From assembly GCA_023488565.1 (NCBI GenBank), contig JAMDDZ010000106.1:1-19301 (forward strand): a stretch of 19,301 nt of DNA, given 5' to 3'. The notes under the pieces are model-generated. The model saw only the letters and a list, made by a program, of their open reading frames with translations, was not told the origin of the DNA and did no database searches. Shown piece after piece: positions 1-7,632 of this stretch. Both the position numbers and the translations under genes were made by a program. The first letter of the stretch is position 1; the number at the start of each line of letters is the position of its first letter. This stretch comes from Bacillota bacterium (GTDB taxonomy: Bacteria > Bacillota > Sulfobacillia > Sulfobacillales > Sulfobacillaceae).

Positions 1-370
1 GATGCGTCGCGAGATACCGAAAAATTTCTGGAGTCATTTTATGGGGGCCGACCGGCCCCCGTTTAAAATCGCCGGGCCGCAACGTGCCGGTGCGACGCAG
101 TTGAGCGACCCACTCCCGCACCGATGCAGCGCTAAAGCCAAACGCCGACACCACTTGCCGCACGGAGGCCGTCCCCAACATCACCAGATGCGCGGCCACG
201 AATTTGGTTTGATCCCGATCGCCGGCGGGAAGAATCGCAAACAACGCCTCACCCACATACACCCGGGTTTCGTCAAGCCCCGGCTCGAGCCGACACGTCG
301 CGGTCACCCACCGTGGGCCCGGATCCTCGACCGTCAATATGGGTAAAGGCCATTGCAGTGAGGCTGTCAT
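1..370 (-). CDS. Transposase-like HTH protein, N-terminal part (runs off left edge)
   Basis: The reading frame is open from an ATG at 370 down to the first base of the window, about 123 codons, so the C-terminus is missing. The start is well supported: AGAAGGAG lies 8 bases upstream of the ATG. Residues 1-50 form a beta-rich N-terminal region. Residues about 60-92 (KFVAAHLVMLGTASVRQVV, then FGFSAASVREWVAQLRR) read as a helix-turn-helix. A basic, proline-rich linker follows (KRGPVGPHKMTPEIFRYL). This arrangement of an HTH followed by a basic linker before a missing catalytic domain is typical of DDE transposases, but no catalytic residue lies in the window. The family is therefore not assigned; a DNA-binding regulator is the alternative. 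The gene itself is fairly certain, the transposase call is inference. Confidence 0.6.
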   Translation of the reverse strand, partial: MTASLQWPLPILTVEDPGPRWVTATCRLEPGLDETRVYVGEALFAILPAGDRDQTKFVAAHLVMLGTASVRQVVSAFGFSAASVREWVAQLRRTGTLRPGDFKRGPVGPHKMTPEIFRYLATH

Positions 371-456
371 GGTGCCATCTCCTTCTGGGGTGCGGGAAGC
401 CTGTTATTTCTAAAACCCATTCGACGGCGGTCCGCAAAACTCCTGCAGGAAGTCTA

Positions 457-478
457 GAAATTTTTAATAATATTTTTC
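457..478. other. AT-rich stretch beside the DnaA boxes
   Basis: Twenty-two bases, nearly all A or T, in a region of otherwise mixed composition, about 57 bases from the first DnaA box at 536. It could serve as a DNA unwinding element if the neighbouring boxes are a replication origin. It could equally be the flank of the mobile element whose gene starts at 370. Confidence 0.35.
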
Positions 479-535
479 CTTGAGCCAGGGGGAACAGTGC
501 CAGACCCATTACTTGCCACAGTATCGCTAATTTAG

Positions 536-564
536 TTATCCACAGGTTATCCACATTATCCACA
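536..564 (+). other. Three perfect DnaA boxes in tandem (candidate replication origin or DnaA-controlled site)
   Basis: TTATCCACA, the canonical DnaA box, occurs exactly at 536-544, 547-555 and 556-564, all in the same orientation. A one-mismatch fourth copy, TTATTCACG, lies at 592-600. No gene convincingly covers 371-640. The combination of same-strand boxes and a nearby AT-rich tract is the usual make-up of a DnaA-dependent chromosomal or plasmid origin. No dnaA, dnaN or rep gene is in the window, so function is inference. Confidence 0.6.
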
Positions 565-640
565 GGCTTCATATTTTACGTCAAGACTAAATTATTCACG
601 ACCTTGCCAAAAAACGGTGGTTTGTACCGGGTATTGTCGT

Positions 641-898
641 CTATTTGGGGAAGTCTGAGTGTTGAAAGAGCGTAGCGAAAAGGGTTTCTATCGACGATCC
701 GATAACGGCGGAACTTTGCCAAACCCTCGGCGTAGATGGCGTAAGGCTTCCGCTATGACACTTTGGGCCAAAACCATGGTATAAATACCGGCAATGCCTT
801 GGGCAATGACGCTGGCATTCGGTCCCAAAGGGATTGCCCACGGCTCCTAGAATGACGGTGGTGTCGAGCGTAGCTCTAATGATTTCTTCAGGCATCAA
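641..898 (-). pseudogene. PIN-domain toxin-like protein, frameshifted
   Basis: The start codon at 895 (or 898) overlaps the end of the upstream HTH gene by several bases, a translationally coupled arrangement typical of toxin-antitoxin pairs. The first residues, MPEEIIRATLDTTVILGAVG, match the PIN-domain beginning, in which the Asp of the LDT motif binds the catalytic metal. After VGNP the frame must shift by one base to continue sensibly (LGPNASVIAQGIAGIYTMVL and onward to GFGKVPPLSDRR), then shift again to reach IETLFATLFQHSDFPK. The uninterrupted 85-codon frame therefore contains a nonsense middle. PIN toxins are ribonucleases of about 130-150 residues, and the remnant lacks the distal acidic residues. 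Two single-base indels make it a pseudogene unless they are sequencing errors. Confidence 0.65.
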
Positions 899-1277
899 AC
901 TGGGTTTCCGGGTCTTGCGCCCATGTTTTGCTGACCGCCTCTAGAGCACGGCGGAAGGCGTCTACTTGGTCAAGGTCTCTACGGGCAATACGCCAATGAC
1001 CACCGGGTGTGCGGTAGCCCGGTATGTGGCCTTGTTCACACCATCGTCGTACCGAATCTGGGCTGGCTCCCAGCAGGCGTGCAGCTTCTGTTGGGGTGAG
1101 AATGGCAGGAGACGCTAAGGTTTTACGATCCACAGAGGGACGCATAATCAATCGCTGAAGAACTTCACGTGTAGCCACACGGACCTGCAGGTCCGGTAGC
1201 TGTGTTAATGCGGCATCAATTTCTTCAAAGTGCTCACGGACAATGGCGAGGGCTTTAGAAACGTCATGCTGACCCAT
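888..1277 (-). CDS. Excisionase/MerR-type helix-turn-helix protein, likely antitoxin of the PIN pair
   Basis: An intact protein of 129 residues counted from the ATG at 1277. A GTG at 1286 is in frame, but it falls inside the sequence GAGGTG, which is better read as the ribosome binding site for the ATG. Residues about 60-105 (LTPTEAARLLGASPDSVRRW, then a basic wing GYRTPGGHWRIARRDLD) are a classic excisionase-family winged HTH. The N-terminal 55 residues are helical and could hold the partner-binding surface. It overlaps the following PIN-domain remnant, so an antitoxin-repressor that binds its own promoter is the likely role, by analogy with HTH/PIN modules. Its direct target is not visible. 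A stand-alone excisionase is the alternative. Confidence 0.75.
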   Translation of the reverse strand: MGQHDVSKALAIVREHFEEIDAALTQLPDLQVRVATREVLQRLIMRPSVDRKTLASPAILTPTEAARLLGASPDSVRRWCEQGHIPGYRTPGGHWRIARRDLDQVDAFRRALEAVSKTWAQDPETQFDA

Positions 1278-1295
1278 ATCAATCACCTCGCAGGT

Positions 1296-1324
1296 AGTAT
1301 ATCAAAAAACCGCAAACGTCGCAA
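1296..1324 (-). promoter_or_regulatory. Promoter of the HTH/PIN pair with direct repeats
   Basis: On the minus strand there is a -35 TTGCGA at 1324-1319, exactly 17 bases of spacer, and a -10 TATACT at 1301-1296, which places the start point close to the ribosome binding site at 1289-1284. The -35 region lies in a direct repeat (CGTTTGCG twice, one base apart), a plausible operator for autorepression. Confidence 0.5.
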
Positions 1325-1341
1325 ACGACGTAAGTTTTGCC

Positions 1342-2173
1342 ATGATAAACCGGCCATCGAATTCTCTACTATCGACAACGACGGTTGTCGATAGTACCGG
1401 GAATGCGATCACAGACTACAATGGCACTATTCAAGTCGCAGACTGCCTAGGACTTACCGGAACAGGTGGTTATGGCTTAATTGATTCGAGAGGCAATTTC
1501 GTTGCAGCCAATATGGCGAACACGTACCAAGTCACCAATGGCCAAGTGACGTTCAAAATTGAGGCCAGCGGTGATGCTAGCGCCACGCAGACGCTGACGA
1601 CCTCGGCCTTGAGTAATGCGCCCAGTGGCGTAAACATCAACTATGGCACGCTGACGGTGGATCAAACCGCTACCAACGCGACCCAACCGCCATTACCTCC
1701 AGTGCTCCGAGCTTGAGTGTCGGAGAGGGAGCAACTTCGACTAACCTTACGATTCAAGAAGAGGACTCCGCAGGGACCAATGTGAGTCAAGGCAGCTATG
1801 TCACCTTGACGCTGAGTGGGCCGGGTTCGTTCTCCCCTTCTAGCGCGGTAACCTCTGAAACGGAATATGTGGATGGTAACGTAATGGTTCCTGTTTATCG
1901 TGAACCAGGGGTCGCAGGCAACATCACGGGGAACCTTTCCGCGTCAGGCATGCAAAGCGGTACCATTACGATTCCGACCTACGTCAACACGGCAGCGGCA
2001 AACATCATCCTAACGTCTAAGCAAGGTACAAGCACATCGGCACTCTTTTCACGTTGTATACGGTGCAACTGGTCGACACCAATGGCAATCCCATTACCAC
2101 GGGACCCAATGCGGGCGACGCAATCACCATTAGTGACAACACCGCGACCGTTGAAGTACTACACAGTCTCTAA
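1342..2173 (+). pseudogene. Repetitive Ig-like (Big-type) surface protein, broken
   Basis: A Thr/Ser/Asn/Gly-rich sequence made of beta-strand repeats of the bacterial Ig-like or adhesin type. Typical pieces are VVDSTGNAITDYNGTIQVAD, LTIQEEDSAGTNVSQGSYVT and VQLVDTNGNPITTGPNAGDA, each of the form strand, D-x-x-G-N turn, strand. The frame breaks near 1690, where changing frame gives AITSSAPSLSVGEGATSTNL. It breaks again near 2046, where changing frame gives FTLYTVQLVDTNGNPITTGP and a stop at 2171-2173. There is no signal peptide, so the 5' end is probably missing too; the ATG at 1342 is only a nominal boundary. In life such proteins are secreted cell-surface or S-layer-associated proteins. The repeat class is recognised by pattern only. 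Confidence 0.6.
1367..1396. repeat. Perfect 13-bp inverted repeat, 4-base loop
   Basis: TACTATCGACAAC at 1367-1379 is the exact reverse complement of 1384-1396, with GACG between. It sits at the very start of the surface-protein remnant. No T-tract follows, so it is not a standard terminator. It may be an operator, a recombination scar or a chance feature of a repetitive coding sequence. Confidence 0.6.
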
Positions 2174-2790
2174 TGGGCAGCCAAGGCCCATTGTTCCCGC
2201 ATACGGACAGCCTTTTTGATCGGTAAGGAAGGTCGAGGGGCTAACACCCATTGGAGTTGATCGGTTTCTGGTGTCGCGTCCCATGCGGCGACGAGGGCCT
2301 CGAGGGCATGGACAGTATAATCGCGTTGACTGCGGAGCGGCAAATCCCAGGAGTCCGTCAGGCTCAATTGCGTGTAGTATTGAGCGGCAGAGGGTAATTC
2401 AGGCAGAGACTGCGGGGGATTTAAGCGGACATCCGGGTAGGTGCCTTGTATGAGGCCTGTTACGGTGTGGGACCATCGACGGGTTAGGGTAATCTGCGGG
2501 TTGAGGGGACGAGCCGACTTTGGTGAGAGACCAAACGATCGGGTCGGTGCCGCACAGCCACGGGAAATACCGTGGCATTAGGGCCTGGCTGACACTATCA
2601 ACCAAGGTCGCCAATTGGACGGGTTCAGCGATATCATCCGGCCCCAATTCCAACCGTAACGACACGAGGGACCGAAAAGTCGATGTCGAAATAAGAGACG
2701 AACGGTGAGCCCAAGAAATGGCAATCCCCACAAGAAAGGCCAAAATCTTCCAAAAGTGATCGCTGTGGGCTAGACTTCTTTTGTCAGGGG
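2170..2790 (-). pseudogene. Unidentified protein, frameshifted, tail to tail with the surface-protein remnant
   Basis: The minus strand carries a coding-like frame that begins, without a clear start codon, at about 2790. It includes a hydrophobic N-terminal helix (FWKILAFLVGIAISWAH) and continues through LRLELGPDDIAEPVQLATLV and FPWLCGTDPIVWSL. Near 2519 it must change frame to continue with PLNPQITLTRRWSHTVTG, LSLTDSWDLPLRSQRDYTVH and WVLAPRPSLPIKKAVRMREQ, ending at a stop at 2172-2170. The two halves together give about 200 residues of credible protein with one membrane anchor. I do not recognise the family. Its stop nearly coincides with that of the convergent remnant ending at 2173. Confidence 0.5.
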
Positions 2791-3169
2791 ATTCCGTTGG
2801 GAATCGTAAGGGGAGTCACTTTTGCAGACGGGCTTGCCCCCACGAAGAAGCCGCGAGAGTCTTGCATCGCCAGAACCCCCGGATTTATCTGTGGGGAGAC
2901 TCAGTGAACGCACCGCGGATTTGTGTATCATAGGAACGAAAGTGCATTGTTCGTTCTAGTTAAGCCGCATTGAGGGCCAATCTAGCATAGTCGGATCCCT
3001 CAGTCACCGTCGGATTCTGGACGTGTTAATGCCTAAGTTTTTGCAAATCGATCACCCCATATAGGCGGTGATTCGTCACCGCCTATATGGGGATCAACCG
3101 TTGTGTCGCAGCCCTCGATTCTCATTTCGAGCATTTTCGGCGCTCGATTCTTTTGAGATTAGGCAGGCC
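2791..3169. other. Intergenic region without a gene
   Basis: No credible frame on either strand. It holds a 7-bp inverted repeat (GAACGAA/TTCGTTC) around 2933-2957 and the long hairpin at 3055-3092, listed separately. Otherwise nothing recognised. Confidence 0.5.
3055..3092. repeat. Perfect 17-bp hairpin with TTCG loop
   Basis: CCCCATATAGGCGGTGA at 3055-3071 pairs perfectly with 3076-3092 around the stable tetraloop TTCG. It lies about 80 bases beyond the stop of the 430-aa gene, so it could end that transcript. However, there is no T-run on either side, which argues against a standard intrinsic terminator. The GAT/ATC bases outside the stem can extend the pairing across a 2-base bulge. Confidence 0.7.
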
Positions 3170-4462
3170 TCACCAGTCGTCATCGGTCTCTAGGCTTGGA
3201 TATTGAGGGGGAGCTTCACCACTTTCGGAGACCACTTTGGGTTCTGGTGTGTCAACCCCAGGCATGAGTGCTATTACTACGAGGTGTACTACCCACCAGT
3301 CGCCAAAATCAAAGACATAGCTAAACTTTTGTCCTTTTTCAAGCCCGGCTTCTGCTAGCGTAAACTCGCTGGCAACCGCCAGAAGATCGTCCAATTCCAT
3401 GGGACCTATTCTAAGGACCCGATTCCCCGGTTTTCCACTAAATGAAAACACCCATAAATGGTCATCGTCCCAATCCATACAGGATTGAATAGCCCAATGC
3501 AATTCTTCAAATGTGCTATCAGCGGAGATTTCTAAAGTACGGCTGACAGCGTGACCATCCAGGTTGAGCCGTATTCGGTAGCTGCCATCAAACTCGGGAC
3601 TGGGTAGAACGGCAGGTTCTTCGGGCATCTTCATCCCACCGCTGTCACGCCAAAAATTTTTTTCCCACTGTTCCATTTCCACAATCTGCTGCTGTAGAAG
3701 GACACTGAGTTGTGGAGATGTTTTAGGAGTAGCAACGATTCCCCCGAAACGGTATGACGCCATAATTGGCGGCTGAAATATGTTGTAAAGCAATGGGAGG
3801 GGGGATGGGTGGTTATGATAGACTCCGTGGGCCAATACCTCCGCCGCGATCTCATACGGGATTAACTCACGTCGGCGTGTTGAGAGAATTTTCTGAACGG
3901 TATTACGAATCACTTCATTGGCTTTGGTGCGGTCATGGGCCTCGAGGGTTGTCGAAGTCATGGAGAACTTACCCTTGTTACCGTCTAGACACGAAATCTC
4001 AATAGCGTTACCACCACCTTCGGTTACCGAGTCGATCCATTCCGCCAACACCCGCGGTGAGGATGGACCATCGAGAAAATATTTCCGCCATCTTATTTTT
4101 ATCACGGTACCGTTCTCTAAGAGCAGTGTGATCGGTAGTTTCGCAGGAGATGCCGGCTGCCATAAGGCGTAGACTTCAGGGAGCCACACAATAATTGGAG
4201 GGGCAAGATGTTCTCGTGGTCCTTCTTGCGGTAATGGTTGAAGTATCGTGGCTCCGGTGCGAAATCGTGGCAGATAGGCAATTTGATTGTCCCCGGCTCT
4301 ATAGCAACCCGGAATTTCGAGTAAATGCTTCGTTATATGTTTTTTCAATTTGCTGACAGGCCCTTCCCAGCCATCTGCAAAATGAGTAACCAAGGTGTCC
4401 AGATTTAGCAAACCCGAACCTTGATTGAGGTATGGTTTTAAGTCCTCTTTAGAGATGGTCAT
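3170..4462 (-). CDS. 430-aa protein with C-terminal plasmid pRiA4b ORF-3-like domain
   Basis: An intact frame. The ATG at 4462 is preceded by GAAAGGAAG at a rather long spacing. Residues about 294-425 match the pRiA4b ORF-3 family. YRIRLNLDGHAVSRTLEI is followed by FEELHWAIQSCMDWDDDHLW, the acidic-aromatic signature FSYVFDFGDWWVVHLVV at about 380-396, and a Pro/Gly-rich tail (GEAPPQYPSL). The family is common on plasmids and in accessory DNA and has no firmly known function. The first 290 residues are not recognised. They include a small helical start (about 1-50) and an IEISCLDGNKGKFSM stretch, and could be a separate domain. It stands alone, with an IS607 element upstream and a hairpin downstream. 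Full-length pRiA4b proteins are usually much shorter, so this is a fusion or an extended form. Confidence 0.8.
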   Translation of the reverse strand: MTISKEDLKPYLNQGSGLLNLDTLVTHFADGWEGPVSKLKKHITKHLLEIPGCYRAGDNQIAYLPRFRTGATILQPLPQEGPREHLAPPIIVWLPEVYALWQPASPAKLPITLLLENGTVIKIRWRKYFLDGPSSPRVLAEWIDSVTEGGGNAIEISCLDGNKGKFSMTSTTLEAHDRTKANEVIRNTVQKILSTRRRELIPYEIAAEVLAHGVYHNHPSPLPLLYNIFQPPIMASYRFGGIVATPKTSPQLSVLLQQQIVEMEQWEKNFWRDSGGMKMPEEPAVLPSPEFDGSYRIRLNLDGHAVSRTLEISADSTFEELHWAIQSCMDWDDDHLWVFSFSGKPGNRVLRIGPMELDDLLAVASEFTLAEAGLEKGQKFSYVFDFGDWWVVHLVVIALMPGVDTPEPKVVSESGEAPPQYPSLETDDDW

Positions 4463-4744
4463 ACGCCGTATAGCTTCCTTTCAATTGACTTATCCTGGTT
4501 AAGAACACCTCCGACAATCTCTTTTGGCCTTCCTCGGTTCCTTGGGGAACCCGCAGACCTCACGGATTCATCTGCTCAGGAGTGGCTCTGGCCCCATCGA
4601 ACGAGGACGCGTTTCCCTCGCTCACCGCCAAGGAGGCCAGATGGTTTACCGTCCCGGTGTCCGTCCGGTGGTGCCCTCGGCCCTGGTCAAGATTCCCCGT
4701 CGTTCCTTTCGCCACGTGGTGGCGCCGGGACAATGAGATGTCGG
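4463..4744. other. Left flank of the IS607 element
   Basis: No convincing gene. This stretch lies between the start of the 430-aa gene and the last recognisable tnpB codon at 4745. It should contain the true left end of the element, which I cannot place because IS607 elements lack terminal inverted repeats. Sequence from about 4740 inward could also encode the 3' part of the tnpB guide RNA. Confidence 0.4.
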
Positions 4745-5969
4745 TCATTCGGAGAATAACGTCTTGCGATACCCTAACCAGGCACTCCAATCATTTTTCC
4801 GATAGCGGGAGTCATTCCATTGACTGCGGTCCTGCATCCAGTGCCGCAATGCTTTAGGGACGTTCTCCCGGCGGACTTTCGGTCCGATTGCGAGTGCCGC
4901 GGGGTGATGCACGCCAATTCTGTATTGCGGCTGATATTTGCACCTGTTTGACTTGCCGCAAGGCGCCCCCCTTCCCGAGTTGCCTGCCGTTCGACAGCCG
5001 TCAGCTAGGCCCGGTAATTAAACTGGTGCGTCACGCGGTTAAACTTGGCGCTCCCATCCCGGTCATGGATGAACTGCAAATCTTCCACAACCAGGCCCGC
5101 ACCGCGTTCCGTCGTCCATTGGACCGTCTCCCTCGCAAGGTGTCCCACCAACGCATCGCGTTGGGTCGACCGGACATCGTAGAGCCGTGGTTTGCCAACA
5201 GTCGCGAACGCTTGGGGATTGCCGTCGGGCAACATGCGGCAGAGGGCCAGAAAGGTGCTGTTGGTATCCACACCGACCCAACCATGTTGCGGATGGGTCT
5301 GAACGGGTGCCGTGACTCTTCGACCGTAATCCGGACTTGGTATCGTCCGTGACGTCGGAGAAGTTCCACCTGATAAGGGTCGCCGGACATGGCGGAGCAA
5401 GCCTTCGTAGTTACGATCGTTGCGTTGCCCTGTTTTCTTGGACACCTTGCGGGCAATGTAGAGCGGAAGCGACAGTTTTTGGTTCGATCTCCCGGGTCAT
5501 CGAGGGTTTTGAACCGGTCCAACCACCGTTTTTTGGTACCAAATACCACCGGAGAAAACGTGTGGGCGTCCACATGCTGCTGATAGCATACCTGCAGTGC
5601 TGCTTGGTGCGCGAGTTTTCGTTCCAACACCGCCATCCGTCGGGAGTGGGGGTGGTTTTTTCGAAGGCTCGTTAGCAACTCTTGGGTTTTTTCACGCGTC
5701 CGGTCCAAAGCGCCTGCCCGTCTTTCATCGCCTTGTGGTGGGTTCGGACGAGATCCTGGGCCTCTTGCACCGCATCCTTTGTCGTAGCGCAACGCCAACT
5801 CCGTGTCACTCGACAGAGGGCGCTCCAAGGCTCCGATCTTGGACAGACCACCGAGTAAGCGATTGAACGCAAACCGCAGCATAAAGCCATATTTGCGCAT
5901 CAGTTGGTGAAGTACCGTGTCCTGTTCAGGCGTGACATCGAGCAAGACCCCAAAAATCGTGGTTTTCAT
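4745..5969 (-). pseudogene. tnpB: IS607 TnpB (RNA-guided nuclease ancestor of Cas12), multiply frameshifted
   Basis: The start ATG at 5969 overlaps the tnpA stop in ATGA. Credible TnpB segments lie in changing frames. The first is the N-terminal MKTTIFGVLLDVTPEQDTVL to about 5785. Next comes DAVQEAQDLVRTHHKAMKDG, then VCYQQHVDAHTFSPVVFGTK, then LYIARKVSKKTGQRNDRNYE and YQVELLRRHGRYQVRITV. The RuvC-like part has GWVGVDTNSTFLALCRMLP (first catalytic Asp) and GAGLVVEDLQFIHD (catalytic Glu). The final part starts KFNRVTHQFNYRA, meets an in-frame TAG at about 5008, and resumes in another frame as KYQPQYRIGVHHPAALAIG to a stop at 4745. At least five indels and one stop are needed. No CxxC zinc finger is seen. 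In this branch the region normally reads like the K-Y-x-x-x-Y-G-V-H segment, so its absence may be ancestral. Not a functional nuclease as read. Confidence 0.75.
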
Positions 5970-6640
5970 TCCGGGACTCCTTCCTGCGCTAAGGTGGCCA
6001 TCGCTTGACGCACGGTCGCGCCGATCTTTTTCCCGCCGCGTTTGCCATAAATCCGGGCCGACAACGACGTGGTGATGGCGATTAAGTCCTCCACGAGTTC
6101 TTGTTGAAAGTCCTCGCGTTTTGTGCGTGGATCGTCTTTCGCCGGACTCTCCATCCCGACGATGCGTACGCCAAAGGCGTGCAAAAAGGTTTCGAGATAG
6201 CCCAAACCAAACCGTGCTAATCGGTCCCGACATTCGACAACCACCAGGCCGGCTTGCTGTTGTTGCGCCAGATCCAACAGTTGATGCAGCCCTCGCCGAT
6301 TTTCATTAAGCCCGCTGGCGACATCGGTTAGGGCAGCGACGACCGTCCAGTGTTGCTCTGCCGCGTAGGTCACAAGCCGACCGAGTTGGCGATCTAAGTG
6401 GCCCGCTTCTTGCTGCTTTTTTGTGGAGACTCGGGCATAGAGGATACATCGCATCTCTCGCGCCGGGTCCGGCACGTTCTCATGCATGAGCGCCTGTAAG
6501 TCGGCTACCCGATACCGCCGATGATTCGTGACCGTCCGGACCGGAATTAATCGTCCGTCGCGTTCCCACTTTCGTAATCCGTCAATGCTCATCCCGAGCA
6601 TCTTGGCCGCCTTGCCGATGCTGACGAACTGTTCCTCCAT
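5966..6640 (-). CDS. tnpA: IS607 TnpA, serine recombinase with MerR-type HTH
   Basis: Intact, 224 residues, the normal length for IS607 TnpA. Residues about 5-50 (FVSIGKAAKMLGMSIDGLRK, then WERDGRLIPVRTVTNHRRYR) form a MerR-like winged HTH that recognises the element ends. The resolvase fold follows from about residue 64. RCILYARVSTKKQQ carries the nucleophilic Ser72, and VVECRDRLARFGLGYLE carries the conserved basic residues that activate it. TnpA catalyses cut-and-rejoin transposition through a circular intermediate with little target specificity. The stop overlaps the start of tnpB by four bases, so the two were translated together. The ribosome binding site before the ATG is weak. Confidence 0.9.
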   Translation of the reverse strand: MEEQFVSIGKAAKMLGMSIDGLRKWERDGRLIPVRTVTNHRRYRVADLQALMHENVPDPAREMRCILYARVSTKKQQEAGHLDRQLGRLVTYAAEQHWTVVAALTDVASGLNENRRGLHQLLDLAQQQQAGLVVVECRDRLARFGLGYLETFLHAFGVRIVGMESPAKDDPRTKREDFQQELVEDLIAITTSLSARIYGKRGGKKIGATVRQAMATLAQEGVPE

Positions 6641-6659
6641 TGTTCCATCACCGGCTACG

Positions 6660-6668
6660 AGTATACCA
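6660..6668 (-). promoter_or_regulatory. Extended -10 promoter for tnpA
   Basis: On the minus strand TGGTATACT is a good extended -10 (TGn plus TATACT) about 20 bases before the tnpA ATG. There is no clear -35 at 17 bases. A TTGAAA further upstream would pair better with a TTATAT at a different start point. Confidence 0.4.
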
Positions 6669-6873
6669 CTATATAAGAGATCATCGGAGGATTATTTCAA
6701 GAAGTTTAAACCTTCCCCCAATAATATCAACTTTTAGGTCAACGATGTTCGTTGGTCACCCCAAACCACATGCTCTTCATTATTAAGGGCATAAATCGGT
6801 TCTAACAAGTCAATATCTGGAAATATTAGGCAACATTGCAGGAACATCAATAAGGTATGGCGAAATATCCGGT

Positions 6874-7624
6874 ATGCCACCGAAATATTGGGGGTCGGCA
6901 ATCCAAACTTCTGGGCAAACATATTCACATTACGCTCACATTGTAGCTGCTGAGGCCAACACTGAAGGGATCACGGTAACGGTGCCTCCGTTGGCGACAG
7001 CGGTGCTTATGAGGACGCTCAGGAAGGGAGTGACGTGCCGCAGCCGTCATATCCGGCTAATAGTCCTTATGTGAGCAACTCAGGTGGGGCAGAGGTCGCC
7101 GTCTCACCAACGGAACTATTAATCCAAAGTGCTATGTGGGGCGGTAATATCGGCAGTGAACTGGGTCCGCCAACGTTGTTGTGGTTTTTAATCATAGAGA
7201 ACATGATTGCAGGTGGCGGATATTCTCTGTTAGTGCCAGCCCCTAGCTATCAACAAGGATTGGTGCCTCTGGGTGCCGGCCGTGACAATCCTGATTTTTC
7301 TTTTCCGGCCTCGGTGGTAACGTTTGCCTATTTTGATGGCACTTCATATTTTTTGGGGGGAATCAGTGCCAGTGCACCATTATTTTCAGGTTGGGTTGGC
7401 GATCTGGATTTGGCAGTAGGGAGCTCTTTAGGGAATGTTAACCCCATGATTTATGGGATGGCTCAAAAGGATCCTGGGCTTCTTATGCCTGTAGCTTATG
7501 GAAATAACGGGGTATACTCGGTTACACCAGGATACAACGCTGCCACAGGCCTCTCGGGGAGTTAAACACGGGTGAACTGCTCAATGTTGCCTATCCAAAT
7601 GGGCAGGAACACGGTTCACGATAA
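6874..7624 (+). pseudogene. S53 (sedolisin/kumamolisin-like) acid peptidase, C-terminal remnant
   Basis: The translation follows the second half of the S53 catalytic domain. SGQTYSHYAHIVAAEANTEG, then in another frame ASVGDSGAYEDAQEGSDVP, is the oxyanion-Asp region, normally written SGDSG. Next come YPANSPYVSNSGGAEVAV, then AGGGYSLLVPAPSYQQG, the catalytic-Ser motif GGISASAPLFSGWVGDLDL (family pattern G-T-S-x-S-A-P), and finally VTPGYNAATGL. Frame changes are needed near 6985 and near 7555, where skipping two bases restores ATGLGELNTGELLNVAYPNG and a stop at 7622-7624. The propeptide and the Glu/Asp half of the catalytic triad are absent, so the gene is also 5'-truncated; 6874 is only where homology becomes readable. 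S53 enzymes are secreted and act at acidic pH, which hints at an acidophilic host. Confidence 0.75.
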
Positions 7625-7632
7625 GCATTGAT

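Larger units (their letters stand above)
4745..6665 (-). mobile_element. IS607-family insertion sequence (tnpA intact, tnpB decayed); ends approximate
   Basis: A serine-recombinase tnpA and a tnpB joined by an ATGA overlap is the defining gene order of IS607. IS607 elements have no inverted repeats and usually insert between two G residues, so the exact ends are not visible; the limits given are those of the recognisable coding and promoter sequence. The recombinase is complete, so the copy could still move itself or related ends. The accessory nuclease gene is wrecked. Confidence 0.8.

Noticed and set aside
273..572. Open frame of about 99 codons on the minus strand across the DnaA boxes
   Set aside because: Its end lies out of frame over the well-supported start of the gene at 370, the middle is encoded by the AT-rich and DnaA-box sequence, and there is no family resemblance.
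4888..5352. Plus-strand frame of about 154 codons
   Set aside because: It is the antisense of the tnpB remnant, whose minus-strand reading shows catalytic motifs; there is no ribosome binding site.
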